Shown here: one piece after another, positions 55,198-64,000 of the stretch
How positions within the stretch are numbered: the first letter of the stretch is position 1
Layout of the letters: each line of letters starts with the position of its first letter
From: Pseudomonas sp. S06B 330
GTDB taxonomy: Bacteria; Pseudomonadota; Gammaproteobacteria; Pseudomonadales; Pseudomonadaceae
Reading direction: 5' to 3'
DNA: 64,000 nucleotides
NCBI RefSeq assembly: GCF_002845275.2
Contig: NZ_CP088149.1
Coordinates: 1,341,501-1,405,500, forward strand
The notes under the pieces: model-generated
Databases searched by the model: none
What the model was told of the DNA's origin: nothing
The model's input: only the letters and a program-made list of their open reading frames with translations
Position numbers and translations under genes: made by a program

Positions 55198-55518
55198 AGT
55201 GCTCCACTCATTCTGTTGTAATTTTTATAGTCCTGCGGCCAGAGCGTGAGGACCGGATTGCTCCGAAATGGCCCTGGCAACTGTACCGGTACAGTGTAGA
55301 GCGCTGCTTTGTCGCTTGAAAAGCAGGCCCGCGGGGACAAATTCGGCGCGTGTCGCTTAATTGACAGAAACGTACAGGAAAGCGGCTTGGTCTCGCCCTA
55401 TTGCAAGCGGCCATCCTTTGCTTTCAAGTCCTTTTCGATCAATTACTTATTTGAAACCGGGTTTTTCTGCAAAAATACCGACCTCTTAAAGTAGTCGAAT
55501 TATTTCTGGCAGGAACCC
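55198..55518. other. Divergent intergenic region livK / DUF2288 gene
   Basis: This 321-base gap must contain the livK promoter on the minus strand and the DUF2288 promoter on the plus strand. It is moderately AT-rich at 55430-55510. I see no gene, strong palindrome or recognisable operator. Confidence 0.4.
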
Positions 55519-55824
55519 ATGACTGATCAACCAAGCACCCTCTATGCCAAACTGCTCGGCGAGACCGCAGTAATCGAGTGGAAAGCCCTGGAGCGTTTTT
55601 GGGCCAAGGGTGACCTGATTTGGGTCGACCCGAGCCTGGACCTGATTGAAGTTGCACAGGCAATGGCCGAAAACCGTGGCGAAACCTTTGCCGCATGGCG
55701 CAATGCTGGCACTGTCGGCCCGGTGTCTGCCGAGCAGGCGCTAGACCTTCAGAGCCGCGATCCAGAGATCTGGGCCGTGGTGGTTTCACCGTTTATTGTG
55801 ATTCAAGAAAAGAAAAAAACCTGA
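55519..55824 (+). CDS. DUF2288 family protein
   Basis: This 101-residue protein matches the DUF2288 family, which is small, cytoplasmic and of unknown function. It has TLYAKLLGETAVIEWKALERFWAKGDLIWVDPSLDLIEVA and ends in a Lys-rich tail. TGGCAGGAAC provides a ribosome site. It stands alone between the liv operon and the tubulin-like gene, converging on the latter. Confidence 0.8.
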   Translation: MTDQPSTLYAKLLGETAVIEWKALERFWAKGDLIWVDPSLDLIEVAQAMAENRGETFAAWRNAGTVGPVSAEQALDLQSRDPEIWAVVVSPFIVIQEKKKT

Positions 55825-55942
55825 GTGCGCTCCAGATTGGTGCGCGAAAACGAGCAGTGAGCAGATTTTGGTGCGCGGGACTGTTCAGCGAGGGTGGCTG
55901 TTGGTAACAGTTGAGTGTGCTTAACGTTAACGGTAACAACCC

Positions 55943-55968
55943 GTGGGAGCGGATAAATCCGCTCCCAC
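55943..55968. repeat. Perfect palindrome GTGGGAGCGGAT, copy 2
   Basis: GTGGGAGCGGAT-AA-ATCCGCTCCCAC is the same as the palindrome at 45946-45971 except for the two central bases. It lies between converging genes, 22 bases beyond the tubulin-like stop, and may be a two-way terminator. Confidence 0.8.
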
Positions 55969-55989
55969 AAGGCTGAATAAGACCTCAGC

Positions 55990-58173
55990 TCAATAATCCA
56001 CTTTGCCGGTATGGCTGTTGAGCGAGATGACCCGCGTCTTGCCGATCCGGTGGCGGAAGATCTCGCGCAGGTATTTCACCGCCTTCTTGACGCATTCACG
56101 CGACAGGCGAATGTCATTGATCGAGACGAACTTGCTCTTGTCATTGATCAGTTCGCGGTATTTTTTCTCGTACATCGGCTTGATCGCGTACCAGTTGGTA
56201 TCAAGGATCTTCGCCGGGTTCTCGAACTCGTTGAGCAGGTCGTCGATGCGGTCTTCGTCGAACTCATCGCTGGTGATGAACTCAAGGATGGCGTTATCCA
56301 GGGTATCGTCGAAGCGGTATGGGTTACGCGCAAAGCAACGCTTGATGAAGGCCACGATCAAGGTCAGGAAGTCGTCTGACAGGCACGGGCTCTTGGCAAT
56401 CAGTGTCGTCAGCGACAGGTTCGCCGATGCACCGATCACCAGGGCATAGCGCTTGAGGGTGGTGTTGGGAAACAGGCTGTTGAGGTGCGTCTTGAGCCGG
56501 TTCAGGTCCATGTACGAGAGCTTGTAGTCCTTGGGCAGCGAGACGATCGACACCACCGACGAGCAATTCTTGAAAAAGTGCAGGTCATGCAGGGCGGCGG
56601 CGTCATAGCCGGATGCCTTGTACTGCTCAAGGGCTGCACGATAGCGCTTCGACTCGATCGGCAGCAGGCTGATGCCTTCGATGGCCTGGGTCACTTTATT
56701 GAAGTGCGGCAGGTCGATGGAGCGGAAGAACAGGTCGTCGATGTTCAGCCGCGGCTGGTCCTTCTCGAACACTTTGAATTTTTCTGAGTTCGGCGACGGC
56801 TGTTCCGGTACCACCGATTCGGCATAGGCAATGGCCACAGGGCCGGCCAAGCTCATGAACAGGTCGTTGGCATCCAGGCGAATGGTTTCGCCGATATCGA
56901 TACCGGCGCGGCGGAAGTAGTTCTGGTCGTAGTCGGTGGTCACCGCCTGGGCAGTGAGGATGTTGAAGATCTGCTGGGAAATGTACTGGTTGGCATGCTT
57001 TTCCATGGCATTGACATCAATGTTCTGGATGTTGCCGTCATCATTCTCTTCGGCGTAGCGCATGATGTCGTTGGAAATCAGCATCATCGCGTTCCACGGG
57101 CGGATGCGTCCCATGACGCTGGCTTCGCTGCTGTCTTCATTGTCGAAGTTATAGGAGAAGTCCCATTCTTCCGACAGGTACTTACACAGCAGGCGTCCAG
57201 CGTTGATGTGCAGGGCTTCTGACATTTCGCTGCGATGGTCGGAAATGTTCGGCAGTACGCAAATGCCACTGGTGAAAATCGGCTCGAACACAAACGAATG
57301 CCCGCTCTTGCCGTCGTTTTCATCGGCAGGCTTGGTGTCGAATGTCTTGTTCATGTAGGAGTACTGCTGGGCCAGGCCGAACTCCGAGGCCATGCCCGAA
57401 CCAGTACCGCCACCGGCGCTGAATATGTAGAAGTACAAGCGCGACTGGTTGGCCTTGATCCCGCAGGAGTCGATCAGGTAAGAGTGAATCAGCTTCCAGT
57501 CTGCACTGGAAAAACGATGGGTTTCCTTGTTGAGGATGATCTTGGCCAGATACTGGCCGAGGATCGGCGCATTGCCTGCGCCCCCGGCATGGACTTCCGA
57601 GAGGTCCATGATCTTCATTTTGCTGTAGTCGCGGATGAAACCGCTTTTTTCACCCTTGCGCGAGAAGCGAATGCGACCGGCAATGTCCTTGTCCAGGTCC
57701 CCCAGCATCACCAGCGGTTCAACCAAGAATACCGGCTTGCTGCCTTTGTTCTGCACCAGGCGCAGGTTGTTGCGAATCCAGCGCGCCGGGCTGTAGTTGG
57801 GCTCGCTGCCAGCGCGGTCATCATTGTTGAATTCGTTGAGGTAAAAGGTGCGGGCGTTGTATACAAGTTCGGCGACATCCAGGGCGATGTTCGAGCCGCA
57901 ACGACCCAGGCCAATCAGGCAAACCGAGGGAAACTGCTGATCCAGGCGTAGCTGGCTTTCGTCCTCAACATGGCTGCTGGGCGGAAACACCAGATCACGC
58001 AGGCCGTCGAGGTTGTCGAGGATGCGCTGGATATCGGTCTCGGTGAAATACAGGTACTGCTGCGGATTAAGCGCTCGCGGGCTGTAGAATTCTTTGGAGC
58101 CTGAAGCACTGAACGCGGGAGTGGATGACGTCAGCTCGGAAACCGCGTTGGCAGAAGTAGTCTTGGAGGTCAT
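55990..58173 (-). CDS. Tubulin/FtsZ superfamily protein, large and uncharacterised
   Basis: This 727-residue protein has an N-terminal Ser/Thr-rich extension (residues 1-80) and then a tubulin/FtsZ-like GTPase core. T1 is CLIGLGRCGSNIALD near residue 85, a T3-like AGGAGNAPILGQ is at 196-207, the tubulin signature GGGTGSG is at 254-260, and the T7 synergy loop is IRLDANDLFMS at 431-441, with Asp434 and Asp437 in the place of E. coli FtsZ Asp209 and Asp212. The C-terminal 250 residues match nothing I recognise. It is about twice the length of FtsZ and has no FtsZ C-terminal peptide. It is probably one of the FtsZ-like families tied to membrane remodelling, function unknown. Single gene. Confidence 0.8.
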   Translation of the reverse strand: MTSKTTSANAVSELTSSTPAFSASGSKEFYSPRALNPQQYLYFTETDIQRILDNLDGLRDLVFPPSSHVEDESQLRLDQQFPSVCLIGLGRCGSNIALDVAELVYNARTFYLNEFNNDDRAGSEPNYSPARWIRNNLRLVQNKGSKPVFLVEPLVMLGDLDKDIAGRIRFSRKGEKSGFIRDYSKMKIMDLSEVHAGGAGNAPILGQYLAKIILNKETHRFSSADWKLIHSYLIDSCGIKANQSRLYFYIFSAGGGTGSGMASEFGLAQQYSYMNKTFDTKPADENDGKSGHSFVFEPIFTSGICVLPNISDHRSEMSEALHINAGRLLCKYLSEEWDFSYNFDNEDSSEASVMGRIRPWNAMMLISNDIMRYAEENDDGNIQNIDVNAMEKHANQYISQQIFNILTAQAVTTDYDQNYFRRAGIDIGETIRLDANDLFMSLAGPVAIAYAESVVPEQPSPNSEKFKVFEKDQPRLNIDDLFFRSIDLPHFNKVTQAIEGISLLPIESKRYRAALEQYKASGYDAAALHDLHFFKNCSSVVSIVSLPKDYKLSYMDLNRLKTHLNSLFPNTTLKRYALVIGASANLSLTTLIAKSPCLSDDFLTLIVAFIKRCFARNPYRFDDTLDNAILEFITSDEFDEDRIDDLLNEFENPAKILDTNWYAIKPMYEKKYRELINDKSKFVSINDIRLSRECVKKAVKYLREIFRHRIGKTRVISLNSHTGKVDY

Positions 58174-58371
58174 TTTGCGCCATTTGCCTGGGGGTGGGTG
58201 GCTGTTCTAGTAGATATCATAGAGCCATCACTGGATAAGTTTCGCGACTTTATCAGTGCGCATTTGGCGTGAGCGATAGGGGGTTACCCTAGTGCCGTAG
58301 GAGTTTTCCTTGTCACGCCTGCAACTGAATCGTCCAATCATTGAACTTCTTTAATCTGCCTGGAGCTGTAC

Positions 58372-59259
58372 ATGAGCACTGCACGTCCTTCACTGGGGTT
58401 TGCCGGAATCGGTCTGATGGGGTTACCGATGTGTCGGCGCTTGTTGGCGGGGGGATATCCGCTGACGGTCTGGAACCGCTCACCGGACAAATGCGCAGCC
58501 TTGGTAGAGGCGGGCGCTCGACAGGTGTCGACGCCGGCCGAGCTGTGTCAGGCGGCTGATCTGGTGCTCTTGTGTCTGGCCGACACGGCTGTGGTGCGTG
58601 AGGTGGTGTTTGGCCCCGAAGGCATTGCCAAGGGCGCTAAAGCCGGGCAGTTGCTGGTGGACTTTTCCAGCCTGGAGCCGACCGCGACCCGCGAGATGGC
58701 CGCCGAACTTGCCGCCCTCAGTGGTATGAGCTGGCTTGATGCGCCGGTCTCAGGCGGTACGCCGGGCGCCGAAACGGGCAGTCTGGCGATCATGGTCGGT
58801 GGCAATGCCGCGGACCTTGAGCGTGTGCGCCCGGTGCTGCTGACCCTCGGTCAACGGGTCACCCACATGGGGCCGGTGGGGGCAGGGCAGGTGACCAAGG
58901 CCTGCAACCAGATGATCGTGGCGTGTAATGCGCTGGTGATTGCCGAAGTAGTGGCGCTTGCCGAGCAATCCGGCGTCGATGCCAGTTTGCTTGCCGAAGC
59001 CCTGGCTGGCGGCTTTGCCGACTCCAAGCCGTTGCAGATCCTCGCACCACAAATGGCCGAAAGCCGCTTCGAGCCGGTCAAGTGGCACGTGCGGACCTTG
59101 CTCAAAGATCTGGATACGGCGGTGAAATTCTCGCGCGAACAGGGCTCGGCAACGCCGATCAGCGGCCTCGCCGCACAGCTGATGCGCCTGCATGCAAGTC
59201 AGGGCTATCTGCAAAAAGATCCGGCGACACTGATTGAACAGTACCGGCGTAAGGATTGA
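58372..59259 (+). CDS. NAD(P)-dependent 3-hydroxyisobutyrate dehydrogenase family reductase
   Basis: This 295-residue beta-hydroxyacid dehydrogenase has the dinucleotide site GFAGIGLMGLPMCRRLLAGG at residues 9-28, the substrate motif DAPVSGGTPGAETG near residue 123, and catalytic Lys in GAGQVTKACNQMI near residue 170. It fits tartronate-semialdehyde or glyoxylate/succinic-semialdehyde reductases (GarR/GlxR-like). Its substrate is unclear. Its last 101 bases overlap the opposing MHYT-GGDEF-EAL gene. Confidence 0.88.
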   Translation: MSTARPSLGFAGIGLMGLPMCRRLLAGGYPLTVWNRSPDKCAALVEAGARQVSTPAELCQAADLVLLCLADTAVVREVVFGPEGIAKGAKAGQLLVDFSSLEPTATREMAAELAALSGMSWLDAPVSGGTPGAETGSLAIMVGGNAADLERVRPVLLTLGQRVTHMGPVGAGQVTKACNQMIVACNALVIAEVVALAEQSGVDASLLAEALAGGFADSKPLQILAPQMAESRFEPVKWHVRTLLKDLDTAVKFSREQGSATPISGLAAQLMRLHASQGYLQKDPATLIEQYRRKD

Positions 59260-61435
59260 AGCTGGCCAGCGACGGCTCATGGCGCTGGTCGAGCCGACTG
59301 AGGATTGTACGCAGCTCACCCAAAGGCACCGGGCGGCTGAGCAGATAACCCTGAACGAAGTCGCACCCTTGTTGGGCGAGAAACTGGTATTGCTCCATGC
59401 TTTCCACGCCTTCAGTGATCACTTGTAGGTGGAGGGTGTGGGCCATGATGATGATTGCTTGAACAATCTCCATGTCCTCTCGGCAGCGCGGCACATCCTG
59501 AATGAACGAGCGATCGATCTTCAGGGTGTCCAGCGGCAGGCGCTTGAGATAAGCCAGTGATGAATAGCCCGTGCCAAAGTCATCGATCGACAACGACACG
59601 CCCAGCGCGCGAACGTCCTTGAGCAAAGCGATGGTGCTGTGAATGTTGCCCATCAGTGCGTTTTCGGTGACTTCCAACTCCAGCTGAGAGGCGGCCAGCC
59701 CGGCGTGTTGCAGGGCATGCTCAACTTCCCTGGCCAACGCTTCGCAGCCTAATGTCAGGGCCGAGCAATTGACCGTGACCTTTAACCCGGCGTATCCATG
59801 GCGATTCAATTGGGCCAGGTCTGTACAGGCATGGCGTAGTACCCACAGGTCAAGATCGGTGATCAGCCCATTGGCTTCGGCAATGCCGATAAAGCGGTCC
59901 GGGCTGAGCAAGCCGTGTTGTGGGTGCTGCCAGCGTACCAAGGCTTCAAGCTTGGCCACCTGACCGGTATGCAGGTCGAAAATCGGTTGGTAATGAATGC
60001 GCAGTCCCCGTTCTTCAAGCAGGGCGATACGTAGCTCTTCTTCCAGTTGCAGCTCCAGCGTAGCGCGAGTCTTAAGGGCGCTGTTGAAGAAATTAAGGCT
60101 GTTGCGTCCACACCCCTTGGACTGATACAGCGCCAGGTCCGCATTCTTGAGCAGTTCATCACAGCTGCGACCGTCGTCAGGAAAGATGCTGATACCGATG
60201 CTGGTGGTCATGACCATGCGCCGCCCGGCCAGGTCAATCGGCTCTTTCATTTTTTGCATGATGCGCTGAGCGAGGTGCCGGGCTTCTTCACGGTTGTTCA
60301 GGGCGATGAGGATGCAGAATTCGTCGCCGCCGAAACGGGCAACCACATCCTGACTGCGGGTCGCCGCCTTGATGTAGCCGGCGATAACCTTGAGCAGCTC
60401 ATCGCCAGCATCATGACCGAGGCTGTCATTGATGCGTTTGAAATGATCAATGTCGAGGAACATCACCGCCAACATGCCCTCATTGACACTCTGCTCGGCT
60501 AGGCGCTCGGCAAATACCTGATTGAAGCCGCGGCGGTTGATCAGGTTGGTCAGGGCGTCGTAATGAGCAGCCTGTTGCAGCGATACCCGTGCCTGGTCTA
60601 GCTGGCTGAGCAGAACGTTCACCCGACGCAGATCGTGCTCCTTGCTCTGCAGCTTTTGGTCGGACAGCGCTGCGCTGATGCTGCTGGCGCTGACTAGCAG
60701 CGTGATGAAGGCAATGGTCAGGCTCAGTTGCAGGTTATTGTCAGCGCTCGGCAGGGTCACGGTGGCATCGGCGGGGATGATTAAGGTCATGCCCCACATG
60801 CTGATGAAGTGGGTGGCGAAAATCCCCCCGGCCAGCAGCAGGCTAGCGCCGTACTTGAGCAATTGATGGAGCGTGCCGCTGCCATAGCGAAAGTAGCGGG
60901 CCAGCACCAGCGCCAGCAGGCTGGTACAGATGGCAACGGCAATAGAAGCAGCGAACATGTCTGGGCGATAGATTTGTTGGGCATTGGAACGCATGGCAGC
61001 CATGCCGGTGTAATGCATCGCGGCGATACCCAGGCCGATGCAAACAGCCGCCTGAAGGAAATGCCGGGCGCGAAGATCCCGCAAGCCCAGGGTATTCATC
61101 GCCAACCAGCCAGCGAACAGCATGACCGCCAACGACAGGCCGGTCAGGGCGAAGTCGTAGTGCACTTCAATGGGTGCCTGAAACGCCAGCATGCTGATGA
61201 AATGCAGCGCCCAGACTCCGCCAGCCAGGCAGCAGGCACCGAGCAGTCGCCATTGTCGCTGGGCTGCTGGGTGTTCCACATGGTTCAGGCGTTCGGCCAT
61301 GCTCAGGGTGGCGTAGCTGCCTGCGCCAGCTACCAGAAAAGCCAGTACTACCAGGTAAGGGTTGTAATGGCACTCAAGGATGATCTGTCCGGTTGCCGGA
61401 AGTTCGGCGAGCAAATGTAGCCCCAGCCACTCCAT
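59159..61435 (-). CDS. MHYT-GGDEF-EAL membrane protein, c-di-GMP turnover
   Basis: This 758-residue protein has a seven-helix MHYT sensor at about residues 1-240, including MHYTGMAAM, which is suited to oxygen, NO or CO sensing through metal. The GGDEF domain keeps RFGGDEFCIL near residue 367 and the RxxD region before it. The EAL domain has KLEALVRWQHPQ, ELEVTENALM and DDFGTGYSSLAYLKRLP, all intact, so diguanylate cyclase and phosphodiesterase activity are both possible. The C-terminal 40 residues after GYLLSRPVPLGE run into the opposing reductase gene by 101 bases. Confidence 0.93.
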   Translation of the reverse strand: MEWLGLHLLAELPATGQIILECHYNPYLVVLAFLVAGAGSYATLSMAERLNHVEHPAAQRQWRLLGACCLAGGVWALHFISMLAFQAPIEVHYDFALTGLSLAVMLFAGWLAMNTLGLRDLRARHFLQAAVCIGLGIAAMHYTGMAAMRSNAQQIYRPDMFAASIAVAICTSLLALVLARYFRYGSGTLHQLLKYGASLLLAGGIFATHFISMWGMTLIIPADATVTLPSADNNLQLSLTIAFITLLVSASSISAALSDQKLQSKEHDLRRVNVLLSQLDQARVSLQQAAHYDALTNLINRRGFNQVFAERLAEQSVNEGMLAVMFLDIDHFKRINDSLGHDAGDELLKVIAGYIKAATRSQDVVARFGGDEFCILIALNNREEARHLAQRIMQKMKEPIDLAGRRMVMTTSIGISIFPDDGRSCDELLKNADLALYQSKGCGRNSLNFFNSALKTRATLELQLEEELRIALLEERGLRIHYQPIFDLHTGQVAKLEALVRWQHPQHGLLSPDRFIGIAEANGLITDLDLWVLRHACTDLAQLNRHGYAGLKVTVNCSALTLGCEALAREVEHALQHAGLAASQLELEVTENALMGNIHSTIALLKDVRALGVSLSIDDFGTGYSSLAYLKRLPLDTLKIDRSFIQDVPRCREDMEIVQAIIIMAHTLHLQVITEGVESMEQYQFLAQQGCDFVQGYLLSRPVPLGELRTILSRLDQRHEPSLASFNPYAGTVQSVSPDLFADSPDLHAGASAVRRGR

Positions 61436-61600
61436 AGCTTGCCTCTTTGTCGAGTTTTCACTCGTCCCCCAGAAGCCTGTCTGGAGACCGTTCTGGAGGA
61501 GTATAGAAAGCGCGCATTAACCTATCCTGATTAATGGCACTTTGATTCTACGATTTGGGCATTGGGGCAATAGCGAGGGGTTCTAAAGCGCTAACGCGTC

Positions 61601-61630
61601 GCCGACTCCCACAGGGCTGTGGGAGCCGGC
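61601..61630. repeat. Palindromic repeat between rapA and the MHYT-GGDEF-EAL gene
   Basis: GCCGACTCCCACAG and CTGTGGGAGCCGGC pair with one mismatch. It carries the CTGTGGGAGC core seen in other intergenic repeats of the window and lies about 50 bases after the rapA stop. Confidence 0.7.
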
Positions 61631-61679
61631 GTTGGCGGCGATGGGCCGGTCCGCGTTCGGTGTGCAGCAACCCTTGGGG

Positions 61680-64000
61680 TTAGCCGGCTACCAGCACGCG
61701 GATCGCTTCCAGGCGCAGCGCTGCTTTTTCCAGCATCGCCAAACCTTGTTCGCGCTGCTTGCGCAAGGCGTCGATCTCGCTGTCGCGCACGCTTGGGTTG
61801 ACTGCCTGCAGTGCGGTAAGGCGGGCCAGCTCTTCGTCGGTTTCTGCCGCCAGACGACGTTGCGCTTCGGCCACTCGCTCGGCATGGCGCGGCATGATCT
61901 TGGCTTCACCGCTGTTGATCCGCGGCGTCAACACATCACGTTGGGCCTGGATGAACTTGTTGGCACTGGCTTTGGGCACGCTCTCGAGCTGGTCATTGAG
62001 GGTCTCGAAAGACACTCGCGAGGCCAAGTCGTTGCCATTGGTGTCGAGCAGGCAGCGCAGCGCAGCTGGTGGCAAGTAGCGGCCCAGTTGCAGGGCGCGT
62101 GGCGCGACCACTTCACTGACATAGAGCAGCTCAAGCAGCACGGTACCGGGCTTGAGCGCCTTGTTTTTTATCAGCGCTACAGCGGTGTTGCCCATCGAAC
62201 CGGACAGCACCAGGTCCATGCCACCCTGGACCATCGGGTGCTCCCAGGTAATGAATTGCATGTCTTCGCGAGACAGTGCCTGGTTGCGGTCGTAGGTGAT
62301 GGTGACACCTTCGTCGTCGCCCAATGGGAAGCTGGCGTCGAGCATTTTTTCGCTCGGCTTGAGGATCAGGGCGTTTTCCGAATGGTCTTCGCTGTCGATG
62401 CCGAAGGCGTCGAACAAGGTTTCCATGTAGATCGGCAGAGTGAATTGATCATCTTGCTCAAGGATCGCCTCGACCAACTCCTGACCTTCGCCAGCACCAC
62501 CGGAGTTGAGTTCCAGCAGGCGGTCGCGACCGCTGTGCAGCTCGGCCTCCAGACGCTCGCGTTCGGCGCGGGCCTCATCGACCAGCGCTTGCCACTCACC
62601 GTCGTCACCGCTTTCGAGCAGCGGCAGCAGGCGCGGGCCGAACTGATGCTGCAAGGCGTTACCGGTTGGGCAGGTGGCCAGGAAGGCGTTGAGAGCCTGG
62701 TCGTACCATTGGAACAAGCGCTCTTGTGGGCTGTTCTGCAGGTACGGTACGTGCAGTTCAATGATGTGTTTCTGACCGATACGGTCGAGACGGCCGATAC
62801 GCTGCTCGAGCAGGTCAGGGTGAGCCGGCAGGTCGAACAGCACCAGGTGGTGGGCGAACTGGAAGTTACGGCCTTCACTGCCGATTTCCGAGCAGATCAG
62901 CACCTGGGCGCCGAATTCCTCATCGGCGAAGTAGGCGGCAGCACGGTCGCGCTCAAGAATGCTCATGCCCTCATGGAACACCGTGGCCGGAATGCCGGAG
63001 CGTACGCGCAGGGCGTCTTCCAGATCCATGGCGGTTTCGGCGTGGGCGCAGATCACCAGGACCTTGACCCGCTTGAGCATCTTCAGGGTATCGATCAACC
63101 AGTCGACCCGAGGGTCGAAACGCCACCAGCGTTCTTCCTCTGTGCTGTCGCCCTGGGATTGGAATGCCACTTCGGGATACAGCTCGGCATGCTCGCCCAG
63201 CGGCAGCTCCATGTACTGATCGGGGCTTGGCAGCGGATAAGGATGCAGATTGCGCTCAGGGAAGCCCTGGACGGCGGCACGCGTGTTGCGGAACAGGACG
63301 CGGCCGGTGCCGTGGCGATCGAGCAGTTCGCGAATCAGGCGTGCGCTGGCCTGGGTATCACCGTCGTTGACAGCGGCCAGCAAGGCCTCGCCTTCAGCAC
63401 CGAGGAAACCTTCGATGGTGGCGTGGGCTTTGGTCGACAGGCGACCTTCGTCGAGCAGCTCCTGGACTGCTTCGGCCACCGGGCGATAGTGCTCGCTTTC
63501 GGCGCGGAAAGCGGCCAGGTCATGGAAACGGTTTGGATCGAGCAGGCGCAGGCGGGCGAAGTGGCTGTCCTGGCCCAACTGTTCAGGCGTCGCGGTCAGC
63601 AGCAGTACACCCGGAATAACCTGGGCCAGTTGCTCGACCAGCAAATATTCAGGGCTGGCCTGTTCTTCATGCCAGACCAGGTGATGGGCTTCGTCGACCA
63701 CCAGCAGGTCCCAGCCGGCGGCAAACAGCGCGTCCTGGGCCTTTTCGTCTTCGCGCAACCACTCCAGGGCGACCAACGCCAGCTGGGCATCCTCAAACGG
63801 GTTGCTGGCATCGCTTTCGATAAAGCGCTCGGCGTCGAACAGGGCGACCTGCAGGTTGAAGCGCCGGCGCATTTCTACCAGCCACTGGTGCTGCAGGTTC
63901 TCTGGAACCAGGATCAGTACACGGCTGGCACGGCCGGAGAGCAACTGACGATGGATCACCAGGCCCGCTTCGATGGTTTTGCCCAGGCCCACTTCGTCCG
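61680..64000 (-). CDS. rapA: RNA polymerase-associated SWI2/SNF2 ATPase RapA, C-terminal part (5' truncated by window)
   Basis: RapA recycles stalled RNA polymerase with ATP hydrolysis. The visible 773 codons begin in Walker A ([13 protein letters not shown]), continue with the DEAH-like [10 protein letters not shown] near visible residue 100, motif III ([12 protein letters not shown]) and motifs V-VI ([22 protein letters not shown]), and end in the RapA C-terminal domain. The start lies beyond 64000. It is transcribed toward the MHYT-GGDEF-EAL gene, in the same direction. Confidence 0.95.
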   Translation of the reverse strand, partial: DEVGLGKTIEAGLVIHRQLLSGRASRVLILVPENLQHQWLVEMRRRFNLQVALFDAERFIESDASNPFEDAQLALVALEWLREDEKAQDALFAAGWDLLVVDEAHHLVWHEEQASPEYLLVEQLAQVIPGVLLLTATPEQLGQDSHFARLRLLDPNRFHDLAAFRAESEHYRPVAEAVQELLDEGRLSTKAHATIEGFLGAEGEALLAAVNDGDTQASARLIRELLDRHGTGRVLFRNTRAAVQGFPERNLHPYPLPSPDQYMELPLGEHAELYPEVAFQSQGDSTEEERWWRFDPRVDWLIDTLKMLKRVKVLVICAHAETAMDLEDALRVRSGIPATVFHEGMSILERDRAAAYFADEEFGAQVLICSEIGSEGRNFQFAHHLVLFDLPAHPDLLEQRIGRLDRIGQKHIIELHVPYLQNSPQERLFQWYDQALNAFLATCPTGNALQHQFGPRLLPLLESGDDGEWQALVDEARAERERLEAELHSGRDRLLELNSGGAGEGQELVEAILEQDDQFTLPIYMETLFDAFGIDSEDHSENALILKPSEKMLDASFPLGDDEGVTITYDRNQALSREDMQFITWEHPMVQGGMDLVLSGSMGNTAVALIKNKALKPGTVLLELLYVSEVVAPRALQLGRYLPPAALRCLLDTNGNDLASRVSFETLNDQLESVPKASANKFIQAQRDVLTPRINSGEAKIMPRHAERVAEAQRRLAAETDEELARLTALQAVNPSVRDSEIDALRKQREQGLAMLEKAALRLEAIRVLVAG

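Overview
The window is an ordinary chromosomal segment of a Pseudomonas, most like the P. putida group. The reasons are the high GC content, the gene order glpF-ybaK-ABC-argF ... grxD-bfr-bfd-prx-rnt-pyrC-motY-argG ... nth-rnf-metG-apbC-csp-dcd ... quiP ... dinG ... livFGMHK ... rapA, and Pseudomonas-type GTGGGAGC palindromes between convergent genes. Synteny is judged from memory, not from a search. I see no prophage, insertion sequence, CRISPR array, rRNA or tRNA. Both edges cut through context: glpF lies at the left end and the 5' part of rapA is missing at the right end.

Layout. 1-6.3 kb: glycerol channel, Cys-tRNA(Pro) deacylase, a PotA/FbpC-type ATPase overlapping argF, and a molybdopterin oxidoreductase. 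6.3-8.5 kb: iron and redox group (GrxD, bacterioferritin, Bfd, 2-Cys peroxiredoxin). 8.5-12.7 kb: rnt-pyrC, motY, argG. 12.7-14.6 kb: a small, more AT-rich accessory patch with a two-helix membrane protein and a NarL-type regulator, then a 59-residue PA3496-like gene. 14.7-18.9 kb: an overlapping operon rnfA-rnfB-rnfD-rnfG-rnfE-nth that lacks rnfC. 19-25 kb: metG, apbC, csp, dcd and a zinc carboxypeptidase-like gene. 25-30 kb: a five-haem cytochrome c and the acylase quiP. 29.9-31.6 kb: a four-gene operon with two SEC-C proteins. 31.7-34.9 kb: envelope proteins (two tandem OmpA lipoproteins, a DUF1145 protein, a collagen-like protein, a CopD-like protein). 35-44.6 kb: dinG, a GH50-like hydrolase, a serine hydrolase, a third OmpA lipoprotein, pdxH, a glycine-zipper lipoprotein, nhaA. 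44.8-50.1 kb: PLP enzyme, FAD protein, lipoprotein, atypical SDR and its divergent LysR regulator. 50.2-55.2 kb: the branched-chain amino acid ABC operon. 55.5-64 kb: DUF2288 protein, a large tubulin/FtsZ-like protein, a 3-hydroxyisobutyrate dehydrogenase-type reductase, an MHYT-GGDEF-EAL protein and rapA.

How genes work together. argF and argG each carry tandem 21-bp ArgR half-sites, so both look arginine-repressed. bfr and bfd form the iron store and its release partner, with a possible Fur box before bfd. The rnf operon would give a membrane electron-transfer complex, but it has lost its NADH-oxidising subunit and three of four inter-subunit Fe-S cysteines.

The items most worth following are the 727-residue tubulin/FtsZ-like GTPase with intact nucleotide and T7 motifs (55990-58173), the rnfC-less divergent Rnf operon, the AdhB-TsdA-like pentahaem fusion, and the hairpins that cover the ribosome binding sites of the tandem OmpA lipoprotein genes.
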